Source: Caldifarciminota bacterium
GTDB lineage: Bacteria > Hydrothermota > Tepidihabitantia > B3-TA06
Direction of reading: 5' to 3'
DNA: 5,903 bases
Assembly (NCBI GenBank): GCA_014729665.1
Contig: WJJO01000369.1
Span: 1-5,903 of the forward strand
The translations under genes were made by a program, and so were the position numbers. Each line of letters opens with the position of its first letter. Within the stretch, counting starts at the first letter, position 1. This document shows positions 1 to 5,062 of the stretch, piece after piece. The notes under the pieces were generated by a model. That model made no database searches and had not been told where the DNA came from. It saw nothing but the letters and a program-made list of their open reading frames with translations.

Positions 1-1
1 C

Positions 2-667
2 CCTTACATCTTCCATCTGCCTTTCGGCGCAGGGATTGCCGGTTCGTTCCGCAGCTTTGATTCGATATCCTATCATTTCCAGGCCGGGACTGAGGTATTC
101 TTCGAGACGGGTTCGGGTGAGGCCGGACTAGGCTACGTATACGAAGGAACACGTACCGACACTATAAACATCCGTAAGAATCTGGCGACAACCAGGCTTG
201 AAGCCGGTTCCCTTCGATTAAACCTTAAGGCGGGTGAAAGAAGGACGCTGGAAAGCGCGGTTTACTTCAATGCGACCGCCAGGCTTACGGTATCGTTACC
301 CATATTCTGGCTCTTTTCCTTCCACATCGAGCCTTCGGCAGGACTGGTTTCTTCGACAGATTCGCTTGTCGATGCGGAACTGATTCCCGTTGGCGGTGCA
401 CGTTCGATAAGGGGATACGCTGAAGAGGAGTTCCGGTCTTTATGGGTAATATCCTCCAGGCAGGAACTGCGATGGGGGAGTGAGCAATTCTACATCTATC
501 CTTTAGCGGATATCGGCTGGATTGCGGACGAAGGGCCGGCTGCAGGATACGGTTTGGGTTTTTCTGTTGCCACACCTGTTGGTTTGTTAAAACTAGACGC
601 GGCCTTGCCCTGGAACGGGGCATGGAACCAGGCAAAGCTGCACATGTCGCTCGGTGTGGATTTTTGA
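2..667 (+). CDS. Omp85-family outer-membrane barrel (BamA/TamA/D15-like), C-terminal part
   Basis: This frame is open from the window edge to a TGA and gives about 221 residues of a protein whose N-terminus lies upstream. The chain is made of alternating polar/hydrophobic strands. It contains GGARSIRGY, with the RGY at 410-418. This matches the (V/I)RG(F/Y) loop-6 motif that is the hallmark of the Omp85 barrel, and the 82 residues that follow it suit a compact TamA/D15-type barrel. The last residues, LHMSLGVDF, alternate hydrophobic positions and end in Phe, a classic beta-signal recognised by the BAM machinery. Family members insert or translocate proteins (sometimes lipids) at the outer membrane. 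Whether this is BamA, TamA or a lineage-specific paralogue cannot be told, because the POTRA domains are outside the window. No terminator-like hairpin follows the stop. Confidence 0.85.
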   Translation, partial: PYIFHLPFGAGIAGSFRSFDSISYHFQAGTEVFFETGSGEAGLGYVYEGTRTDTINIRKNLATTRLEAGSLRLNLKAGERRTLESAVYFNATARLTVSLPIFWLFSFHIEPSAGLVSSTDSLVDAELIPVGGARSIRGYAEEEFRSLWVISSRQELRWGSEQFYIYPLADIGWIADEGPAAGYGLGFSVATPVGLLKLDAALPWNGAWNQAKLHMSLGVDF

Positions 668-680
668 AACTGTTGATGAG

Positions 681-693
681 CATAACAAACTTT
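681..693. repeat. Left copy of a short direct repeat flanking the AT-rich cassette
   Basis: CATAACAAACTTT here resembles CATAACAACTTTT at 2719-2731. The first eight bases are identical, and the CTTT part matches after a one-base gap. The two copies lie just outside the two-gene cassette, this one 13 nt after the Omp85 stop and the other 43 nt after the Toprim-gene stop. They could be an insertion scar or target duplication. An eight-base match between two AT-rich gaps can also easily arise by chance. Confidence 0.2.
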
Positions 694-702
694 AATGAAA
701 TT

Positions 703-721
703 GTAAACCTTTAAGGTATAC
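703..721. promoter_or_regulatory. 19-nt palindrome, candidate operator upstream of the ATPase gene
   Basis: The sequence GTA-A-ACCTT-T-AAGGT-A-TAC is an inverted repeat centred on T712, with eight of nine base pairs matching and a single A/A mismatch in each arm. It lies about 60 nt ahead of the ATPase start in an otherwise featureless AT-rich gap. The size and two-fold symmetry suit a binding site for a dimeric repressor. Its right arm also carries AAGG, which could serve as the ribosome site of the small ORF at 723. No regulator gene is in the window, so the operator role is an inference. Confidence 0.4.
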
Positions 722-722
722 G

Positions 723-770
723 ATGAAGGTGAAACTTGACTTACAGATAATTTCAAGGATACTTCGTTAG
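723..770 (+). CDS. Possible 15-residue leader peptide ORF before the ATPase gene
   Basis: An ATG opens a 15-codon frame, MKVKLDLQIISRILR, ending in TAG at 768-770. AAGG at 713-716, six bases upstream, could act as its ribosome binding site and is part of the 703-721 palindrome. The stop overlaps the AGGAGA Shine-Dalgarno sequence (769-774) of the ATPase gene. A ribosome ending here would therefore sit on that site, as in translational coupling or attenuation. The peptide is basic and partly hydrophobic, and I recognise no family. It may be a chance ORF, and only the geometry argues for it. Confidence 0.25.
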   Translation: MKVKLDLQIISRILR

Positions 771-774
771 GAGA
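769..774 (+). promoter_or_regulatory. Ribosome binding site of the ATPase gene
   Basis: AGGAGA lies seven bases before the ATG at 782, an ideal spacing, and fixes that start. It overlaps the stop codon of the small upstream ORF. Confidence 0.75.
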
Positions 775-781
775 AATTGCG

Positions 782-2083
782 ATGCTAAAAAGGATTAAGA
801 TCAAGGGTTACAAGTCTTTTAAGGATGCGGAGATAGAATTAACACCCCTGTCTGTCCTTATGGGGCCAAATGCAGCAGGTAAAAGTAACTTTTTGGATGC
901 TCTGCAGCTTCTATCAAGGATTGCGACTAGCCCTACACTCAAAGATGCTTTTGAACCTCCTTATCGAGGTAAACCTATGGAATCTTTTACATTTGGATCA
1001 CAAGGACTCAAGGGATTGTTATCAAATACTAGTGTTTCTTTTAGTCTTGAAGTAGATGTGGAGCTTTCCAATTTACTTATGGATTCTCTAAATAACCAAA
1101 TCATTGAAATGAGAAGGAAACCGACAGGTGAGTTGCCAGATGTAAAACAGTTATCATTAGTGAGAGAAAGATTTTTAAGATACAGTGTAAAAATAGAAAT
1201 CCGACCACAGGCTGGTGGGTTACTCCGCGTAATTGATGAACGTTTGGAGGCGCTGAAGACAAACGGTGAACCAAAGACTAGCAGAAACCCTTTTTTGGAG
1301 AGGACGAAGGAGAATCGGTTAAGTTTGCGGATGGAGAAGCAAGCTCACCCTACTTATTTCGAGGTTGGCCTTGATCACACCGTTCTATCAACTGCTCCAT
1401 ACCTTCCTTATTATCCGCACGTGAATGCGATGCGGCAGGAATTCGCCAGTTGGCAATTCTTTTATCTTGAGCCACGTGAACGTATGCGTGCTGCAAATCC
1501 GGTGAAGGAAGTTCGTCATATAGGATTAATGGGTGAGGACTTGGCCGCCTTTTTAAATACCTTGCAAGCCGTAGACGAGAAGCAGTTTGAAGCCATAAAG
1601 AAAGCCATTGCTATGATTATCCCTACAATTAATGGTATTCAAGTAGAGGTAAATGAGTTGGGGGAAGCAGAATTAAGACTTGTTGAGCGGAATACACCTA
1701 TCTCAGCACGTTTACTTTCAGAAGGTACTTTACGTGTGTTAGGTCTTCTTGCTTTGAGAGGTGCTAAAGAAATACCAGCTTTAGTTGGATTTGAGGAACC
1801 TGAGAATGGAGTGCATCCTCGGAGAATTCAGTTAATAGCAGAATATTTAAAAACATTTACGAGTGGAACGCAATTAATTGCTACAACTCATTCACCTCTA
1901 TTGATTGAGAATATACCAGATGATTCTCTATATGTTTGTACTCGAAGAAACGGATATTCGAGCATAGAACCGTTTTCAACGTGGGGGCCTTTGGGTCGGA
2001 AAAAAGATGTAGAGAAAGCTTTATGCGGGGAGGAGATACTTTCTAAGTCAGAACGGATATTAAGAGGAGATTTTGATTCATAA
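782..2083 (+). CDS. ABC/OLD-like AAA ATPase (AAA_21/AAA_15 type) of a putative defence pair
   Basis: This is a 433-residue P-loop ATPase of the RecF/SMC/OLD-like group. It opens with the typical KIKGYKSFKDAEIEL strand. A Walker A, GPNAAGKS, follows at residues 28-35, then an inserted middle region of variable, partly charged sequence (about 50-225). YLEPRERMR at 228-236 and GEDLAAFL at 251-258 are characteristic of AAA_21 proteins. LSEGTLR (312-318) stands in place of the ABC signature. The Walker B is GFEEPENGVHP (336-346), with Glu where Asp is usual, and the switch histidine lies in IATTHSP (H370). No nuclease domain is fused, so the partner encoded next presumably supplies it, as AriB does for AriA in PARIS. 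The start is set by AGGAGA seven bases upstream. The substrate and trigger are unknown. The ATPase assignment is firm; the defence role is inferred from the pairing. Confidence 0.88.
   Translation: MLKRIKIKGYKSFKDAEIELTPLSVLMGPNAAGKSNFLDALQLLSRIATSPTLKDAFEPPYRGKPMESFTFGSQGLKGLLSNTSVSFSLEVDVELSNLLMDSLNNQIIEMRRKPTGELPDVKQLSLVRERFLRYSVKIEIRPQAGGLLRVIDERLEALKTNGEPKTSRNPFLERTKENRLSLRMEKQAHPTYFEVGLDHTVLSTAPYLPYYPHVNAMRQEFASWQFFYLEPRERMRAANPVKEVRHIGLMGEDLAAFLNTLQAVDEKQFEAIKKAIAMIIPTINGIQVEVNELGEAELRLVERNTPISARLLSEGTLRVLGLLALRGAKEIPALVGFEEPENGVHPRRIQLIAEYLKTFTSGTQLIATTHSPLLIENIPDDSLYVCTRRNGYSSIEPFSTWGPLGRKKDVEKALCGEEILSKSERILRGDFDS
2065..2069 (+). promoter_or_regulatory. Ribosome binding site inside the ATPase gene for the Toprim gene
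   Basis: AGGAG lies in the last codons of the ATPase gene. It is only three bases before the TTG at 2073 but six bases before an in-frame ATT at 2076. Spacing alone would favour the rare ATT start, while codon preference favours TTG. An in-frame TAA at 2061-2063 rules out any start further upstream. Confidence 0.55.
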
Positions 2084-2675
2084 CGTATACCTTTTCGTTG
2101 AGGATTATGGTCACGAAGCTTTTCTTCAAGCATTGTTAGAACGTTTTGCAGAAGAGTATCAGGTAGACATCAATATAAGGTCATTTAGTGCTACGGAAGG
2201 ACATGGAAAGGTAATATCAAAGTTGACAATATTCATAAGACAACTTCAACGAGACAAGGAACATCTCCCAGACCTTCTTGTAGTTGCAATTGATACTAAC
2301 TGCCATAAACTAGTAGAGTGTAGGAATGAGATTGATGGGGTTACCCAAAATATTAAAGGTTTTGTTGTTCTTGCATTACCAGATCCACATATTGAACGTT
2401 GGCTTCTTGTTGATTCAGTAGCATTTAAGAAGGTATTAGGTGAAGGTTGCAACGCACCTGATCAGAAATGTGATAAGGATCGTTATAAACAGCTTCTATC
2501 TCAAGCGGTTAGAGAGACAGGAACTTCACCTATATTGGGTGGAATGGAGTATGCCGGGGATATTGTGGAAGCTATGAATTTGAGGAGAATTACAGGAAAA
2601 GTTGATAGTTCATTGAAGAATCTGATAACGGATCTAAGAAATCAGTTCAAAAGATGGAAGTCTGACAAATCCTGA
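2073..2675 (+). CDS. Toprim-like (DUF4276-type) protein, putative effector partner of the ATPase
   Basis: This is a protein of about 200 residues whose layout fits small stand-alone Toprim proteins. A first strand ends in a glutamate (VYLFVEDYGHEAFL, E10), a second ends in an aspartate (LLVVAIDTNC, D74), and an acidic segment DPHIERWLLVD follows at 104-114, a pattern seen in DUF4276-type families. Toprim domains bind metal and cut or rejoin nucleic acid. The usual DxD reads D74-T75-N76 here, which may be family-specific or may weaken metal binding. The C-terminal third is helical and basic, with ILGGMEYAGDIVEAMN near 157-172. The start overlaps the ATPase gene by 11 nt, implying coupled translation and a shared complex. 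TTG at 2073 is taken as the start, with ATT at 2076 as the alternative. The gene is real; the nuclease role is an inference from weak motifs. Confidence 0.75.
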   Translation: MIHNVYLFVEDYGHEAFLQALLERFAEEYQVDINIRSFSATEGHGKVISKLTIFIRQLQRDKEHLPDLLVVAIDTNCHKLVECRNEIDGVTQNIKGFVVLALPDPHIERWLLVDSVAFKKVLGEGCNAPDQKCDKDRYKQLLSQAVRETGTSPILGGMEYAGDIVEAMNLRRITGKVDSSLKNLITDLRNQFKRWKSDKS

Positions 2676-2710
2676 ATCTGAATACTACCTTCTTATATTG
2701 TATGTGAATT

Positions 2711-2745
2711 TGCATTCCCATAACAACTTTTCTGTGCATTTCCAT
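2711..2745. repeat. Imperfect 11-nt direct repeat in the gap after the cassette
   Basis: TGCATTCCCAT at 2711-2721 recurs as TGCATTTCCAT at 2735-2745, ten of eleven bases alike and 24 nt apart. Both are soon followed by TAAC. The pair lies just upstream of a candidate promoter at 2760-2787, so it might be a tandem activator or repressor site. It could also be coincidence. Confidence 0.25.
2719..2731. repeat. Right copy of a short direct repeat flanking the AT-rich cassette
   Basis: CATAACAACTTTT matches CATAACAAACTTT at 681-693 with one base missing. It overlaps the end of the first unit of the 11-nt repeat. If it marks the right edge of the insertion, the acquired segment runs from about 681 to about 2731. 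Confidence 0.2.
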
Positions 2746-2759
2746 CCGTAACTCGGCTG

Positions 2760-2787
2760 TTGACATTTTTCTACCTGAGATTAAAGT
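2760..2787 (+). promoter_or_regulatory. Candidate sigma-70-type promoter for the Wzi-like/uppP/tilS run
   Basis: A perfect TTGACA at 2760-2765 is followed, after a 16-base spacer, by TAAAGT at 2782-2787, which matches four of six TATAAT positions including the first, second and last. Transcription would start near 2794, giving a very short leader that begins at the ribosome site. It would give the downstream genes their own promoter independent of the cassette. The short leader is the main doubt. Confidence 0.35.
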
Positions 2788-2794
2788 TAGGCTT

Positions 2795-2799
2795 GGAGG
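2795..2799 (+). promoter_or_regulatory. Ribosome binding site that decides the Wzi-like gene start
   Basis: GGAGG is directly adjacent to the first possible TTG (2800), which is too close to serve it. It lies six bases before TTG 2806 and nine before TTG 2809. The start at 2806 is therefore preferred over the longest reading. Confidence 0.6.
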
Positions 2800-2805
2800 T
2801 TGAGT

Positions 2806-4224
2806 TTGTTGATTGTTGCCTTGTTTTTTTCGTATTTCGTTCCGCTGAATGATCCGGCATACGAGGTTATAGACAGACTGGAGACAAAGGGGATTCTTCA
2901 GGGGCTTCCGGACACTCGTCCCTACACAGTCGGTGATTTGTCCAGTGCAGTACAAGAAGGGAACGGACCCGCGCTTTCAGATGCCGATATCTTCGACCTG
3001 GAACGGCTAATCCTTCCGGTGCCTGACTCCCGCTGGGTGCCTGCCTTAAAACTCAAAGGCGATGATGCATCCTTCAACCTCGGGGGTGCGGTCAAGGTAT
3101 CATACCGCATGCCGGACTCCCTGCGTGCAGGCCCTGAAATACGCTACTACGGAGGAATCGGTCCCGCCTCATTCTTTGCTACCCACCGGTTAACCTATGC
3201 CCCCTCTTGGGATACAGTGTTCGATGCCAAGTCGTGGAGAGGAGAGGAAAGACCTGTATATGCAGAGGTGCCGGACGCACGGCTGGATTTCAATTTCAGT
3301 TGGCTGCACGTCCAGACAGGACGCTCACAGTTAAAGGTCGGGCCTGTTCCTGACGGCGGTCTGCTTCTTTCAACCCAACCCTGGGGATTAGATCACGCGG
3401 CTTATACCTTGAAGTGGAAGGGTGTCCGTTTCAGCACCTTTTTTTCCTGGCTCCAGACAGACAAGCGTCTCGTAATGCACCGGTTCGAGTACTCGGCTCC
3501 GCGCTGGAAGCTGGGCCTTTCCGAGGTTATCGTGTCAGCCGACACCAACGATATACTCCCCTATCTCTTTGCACCGACCGCCTTCTACTACTTCATGCAG
3601 TGGAATAAGGAGCAGGATGAAAATATCCTCTGGGCGGTGGATGCTACCGTTCTGTTTCCCCCCTGGTTAAGGTTGTACGGTGAGTTCCTGGTCGATGACT
3701 TTGCATACGAACCCGCCACTGGGCCGCATAAACTGGGCGGCACCATAGGCGGGGAGCTGGTGTCGGTATTCGGTACTGAGATCGATATGAGGGCGGATTA
3801 TACCGGCATTATGAAATGGACCTACGCCCAACGCCACGATAACCAGAACTATACCTTCAGGGGGCGTATTATAGGTGATGACCTGGGGCCTGACGCCGAT
3901 CGCTTAAGATTTACCCTTGCCTGGCGCATCATCCCCCGCATCGAGCTGGAATTAAAAGGATTCGCAGAACGTCACGGCGAGGGGGATGTGTGGCGGGATT
4001 TTGCAGACGACGGTGCGCACGACTATGAAACCTATCATCCGCCTTTTCCATCAGGGGTCATAGAGGTCCATCTGGGAAGCGAAGCATCACTTAAGTACAT
4101 AATCCTGGGACGCAGCTATATTTCATTAAAGGCGAGATTGGAAAGGGTTAACAATCTTGGCCACGTCACCGATTCGACTGCGGTGAGGCCTCGGGTTCAA
4201 GCAAGCCTTTACTGGGAGTTCTAA
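2806..4224 (+). CDS. Wzi-like capsule-assembly/outer-membrane beta-barrel protein
   Basis: This protein of about 472 residues begins with a hydrophobic stretch (LIVALFFSYFV, residues 2-12) that probably acts as an export signal, although it has no positive charge before it. A small conserved segment follows: PAYEVIDRLETKGIL (17-31), then TRPYTVGDL (37-45). This pattern is typical of the N-terminal region of Wzi-type capsule-assembly and related surface barrels. The remainder is rich in Tyr, Trp and Phe in alternating strands and ends VQASLYWEF, a beta-signal with terminal Phe. Wzi in E. coli is an outer-membrane lectin that anchors capsule; here the ligand is unknown. The gene is 13 nt ahead of uppP, which recycles the lipid carrier used for surface polysaccharides, so a link to glycan export is plausible. 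The outer-membrane barrel call is strong. The Wzi family name is less certain, and a generic porin-like barrel is the alternative. Confidence 0.7.
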   Translation: MLIVALFFSYFVPLNDPAYEVIDRLETKGILQGLPDTRPYTVGDLSSAVQEGNGPALSDADIFDLERLILPVPDSRWVPALKLKGDDASFNLGGAVKVSYRMPDSLRAGPEIRYYGGIGPASFFATHRLTYAPSWDTVFDAKSWRGEERPVYAEVPDARLDFNFSWLHVQTGRSQLKVGPVPDGGLLLSTQPWGLDHAAYTLKWKGVRFSTFFSWLQTDKRLVMHRFEYSAPRWKLGLSEVIVSADTNDILPYLFAPTAFYYFMQWNKEQDENILWAVDATVLFPPWLRLYGEFLVDDFAYEPATGPHKLGGTIGGELVSVFGTEIDMRADYTGIMKWTYAQRHDNQNYTFRGRIIGDDLGPDADRLRFTLAWRIIPRIELELKGFAERHGEGDVWRDFADDGAHDYETYHPPFPSGVIEVHLGSEASLKYIILGRSYISLKARLERVNNLGHVTDSTAVRPRVQASLYWEF

Positions 4225-4237
4225 ACTAGGAGTTTTA

Positions 4238-5059
4238 ATGACCTGGAAGATGTTAGTATTAGGGATTGTTCAGGGATTGACCGAATTTTTGCCCATATCA
4301 TCATCAGGGCATCTTCTCCTGGGTGAGAAATTATTCGGTATAGAGCATGAGGCGCTTGCCGTTACCGTATCCCTGCACGTGGGAACACTGATTGCATCGG
4401 TTGTGTTCATGGCTCGACGGATCGGCAGATTATTCGCGGACATGTTTGCATCGGAGAAAGAAAGACGTAAGGACGGATGGAGACTCGTCCTCTATCTGGT
4501 GATTGCCAGTATCCCCGCAGCCCTGGTCGGTCTTATTGCCGCAGATTATGTAGAGTCGGTATTCACGGACAAACCTATCTATGTGGCCTTCTTCTTCGTA
4601 GGAACCGGGGCATTACTTCTCGCTACCCGATGGGGTCGGGACAGTGAAAGGGGGTTCGGTTTATCCGATGCCATACTGGTAGGAATCGCCCAGGCGGTCG
4701 CAATAATGCCGGGGTTTTCTCGCTCGGGATTAACCATTGCCACAGCCCTTCTTCTGGGGATTGCTTCACTTAAGGCCTTTAATTTCAGCTTCCTTCTGTC
4801 CATCCCGGCAATTGCAGGAGCGGCACTGATTCAGCTTTTAGACCTTATTAAGATTTCCGATGAGACAGGGATAGGAGTCGACTCGGTATTCGCCTCGCCA
4901 CTGCCCGGTATTATGGGTTTCGTTTCAAGTGCAGCTGTCGGTTTCTTTGCGCTGTGGGCGTTAAAAAGGGTGGTCATTTCCAGGAGGTTCTGGATGTTTT
5001 CATTCTACTGCTTCGGAATAGGTCTAGTTAGTCTGGTTTTACTCCTGGTATTCAAGTAA
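4238..5059 (+). CDS. uppP: Undecaprenyl-diphosphatase UppP (BacA)
   Basis: This integral inner-membrane enzyme (EC 3.6.1.27) dephosphorylates undecaprenyl diphosphate to the monophosphate, the lipid carrier for peptidoglycan and other surface glycans. Overproduction in other bacteria gives bacitracin resistance. At 273 residues it equals the E. coli length. The two signature regions are intact: QGLTEFLPISSSGHL near the N-terminus (Q12, E16, S21-S23, H25, fitting the (E/Q)xxxE motif) and PGFSRSGLT at 158-166 with the catalytic-region R162. Several hydrophobic membrane segments lie between and after them. ATG 4238 is preceded by AGGAG at 4228-4232, five bases away. The gene lies 13 nt after the Wzi-like gene and only three bases before tilS, so the three are very likely co-transcribed. 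Nothing in it is unusual. Confidence 0.97.
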   Translation: MTWKMLVLGIVQGLTEFLPISSSGHLLLGEKLFGIEHEALAVTVSLHVGTLIASVVFMARRIGRLFADMFASEKERRKDGWRLVLYLVIASIPAALVGLIAADYVESVFTDKPIYVAFFFVGTGALLLATRWGRDSERGFGLSDAILVGIAQAVAIMPGFSRSGLTIATALLLGIASLKAFNFSFLLSIPAIAGAALIQLLDLIKISDETGIGVDSVFASPLPGIMGFVSSAAVGFFALWALKRVVISRRFWMFSFYCFGIGLVSLVLLLVFK

Positions 5060-5062
5060 CCT

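Larger units (their letters stand above)
782..2675 (+). other. AT-rich two-gene cassette, putative anti-phage ATPase/Toprim module
   Basis: The two overlapping genes form a unit with different base composition from the flanks. Hand counts of G+C per 60-nt row inside give 25 (1681-1740), 23 (2281-2340) and 20 (2581-2640). Rows outside give 32 (181-240), 38 (3481-3540), 31 (4321-4380) and 34 (5221-5280). Codons are also richer in TTA, ATA and AGA. The cassette separates an Omp85 gene from a Wzi-like/uppP/tilS run. No transposase, integrase or terminal inverted repeat is visible. Horizontal acquisition and a defence role are inferred from composition, isolation from the neighbours, and the ATPase/Toprim pairing. 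Confidence 0.55.

Noticed and set aside
676..714. 12-residue ORF starting at ATG 676
   Set aside because: No Shine-Dalgarno precedes it and nothing about its end is special. It is likely a chance ORF.
736..763. Promoter-like TTGACT, 16-base spacer, GATACT before the ATPase gene
   Set aside because: The predicted transcript would start near 770, inside the ribosome site AGGAGA, leaving almost no leader. It would also exclude the leader ORF. The match is plausible by chance in AT-rich DNA.
285..804. Minus-strand ORFs overlapping the Omp85 gene end (285-683 and 496-804)
   Set aside because: They lie opposite a plus-strand frame with clear Omp85 motifs, show no recognisable domain and have no coding-like features. 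They are antisense shadows.
2771..2790. Possible hairpin CCTGA/TTAGG before the Wzi-like gene
   Set aside because: The stem is five pairs with a G-T wobble and an eight-base loop, and no T-run follows. It does not qualify as a terminator.
2824..2830. Run of seven T in the Wzi-like signal segment as a phase-variation tract
   Set aside because: A seven-base run is short for slipped-strand switching, and the alternative frames upstream do not give a better signal peptide, so there is no sign of switching or of a sequencing frameshift.
2647..2955. Minus-strand ORF across the gap after the Toprim gene
   Set aside because: It spans the gap and the start of the Wzi-like gene in antisense. Its sequence is low in recognisable features and basic, so it reads as a shadow.
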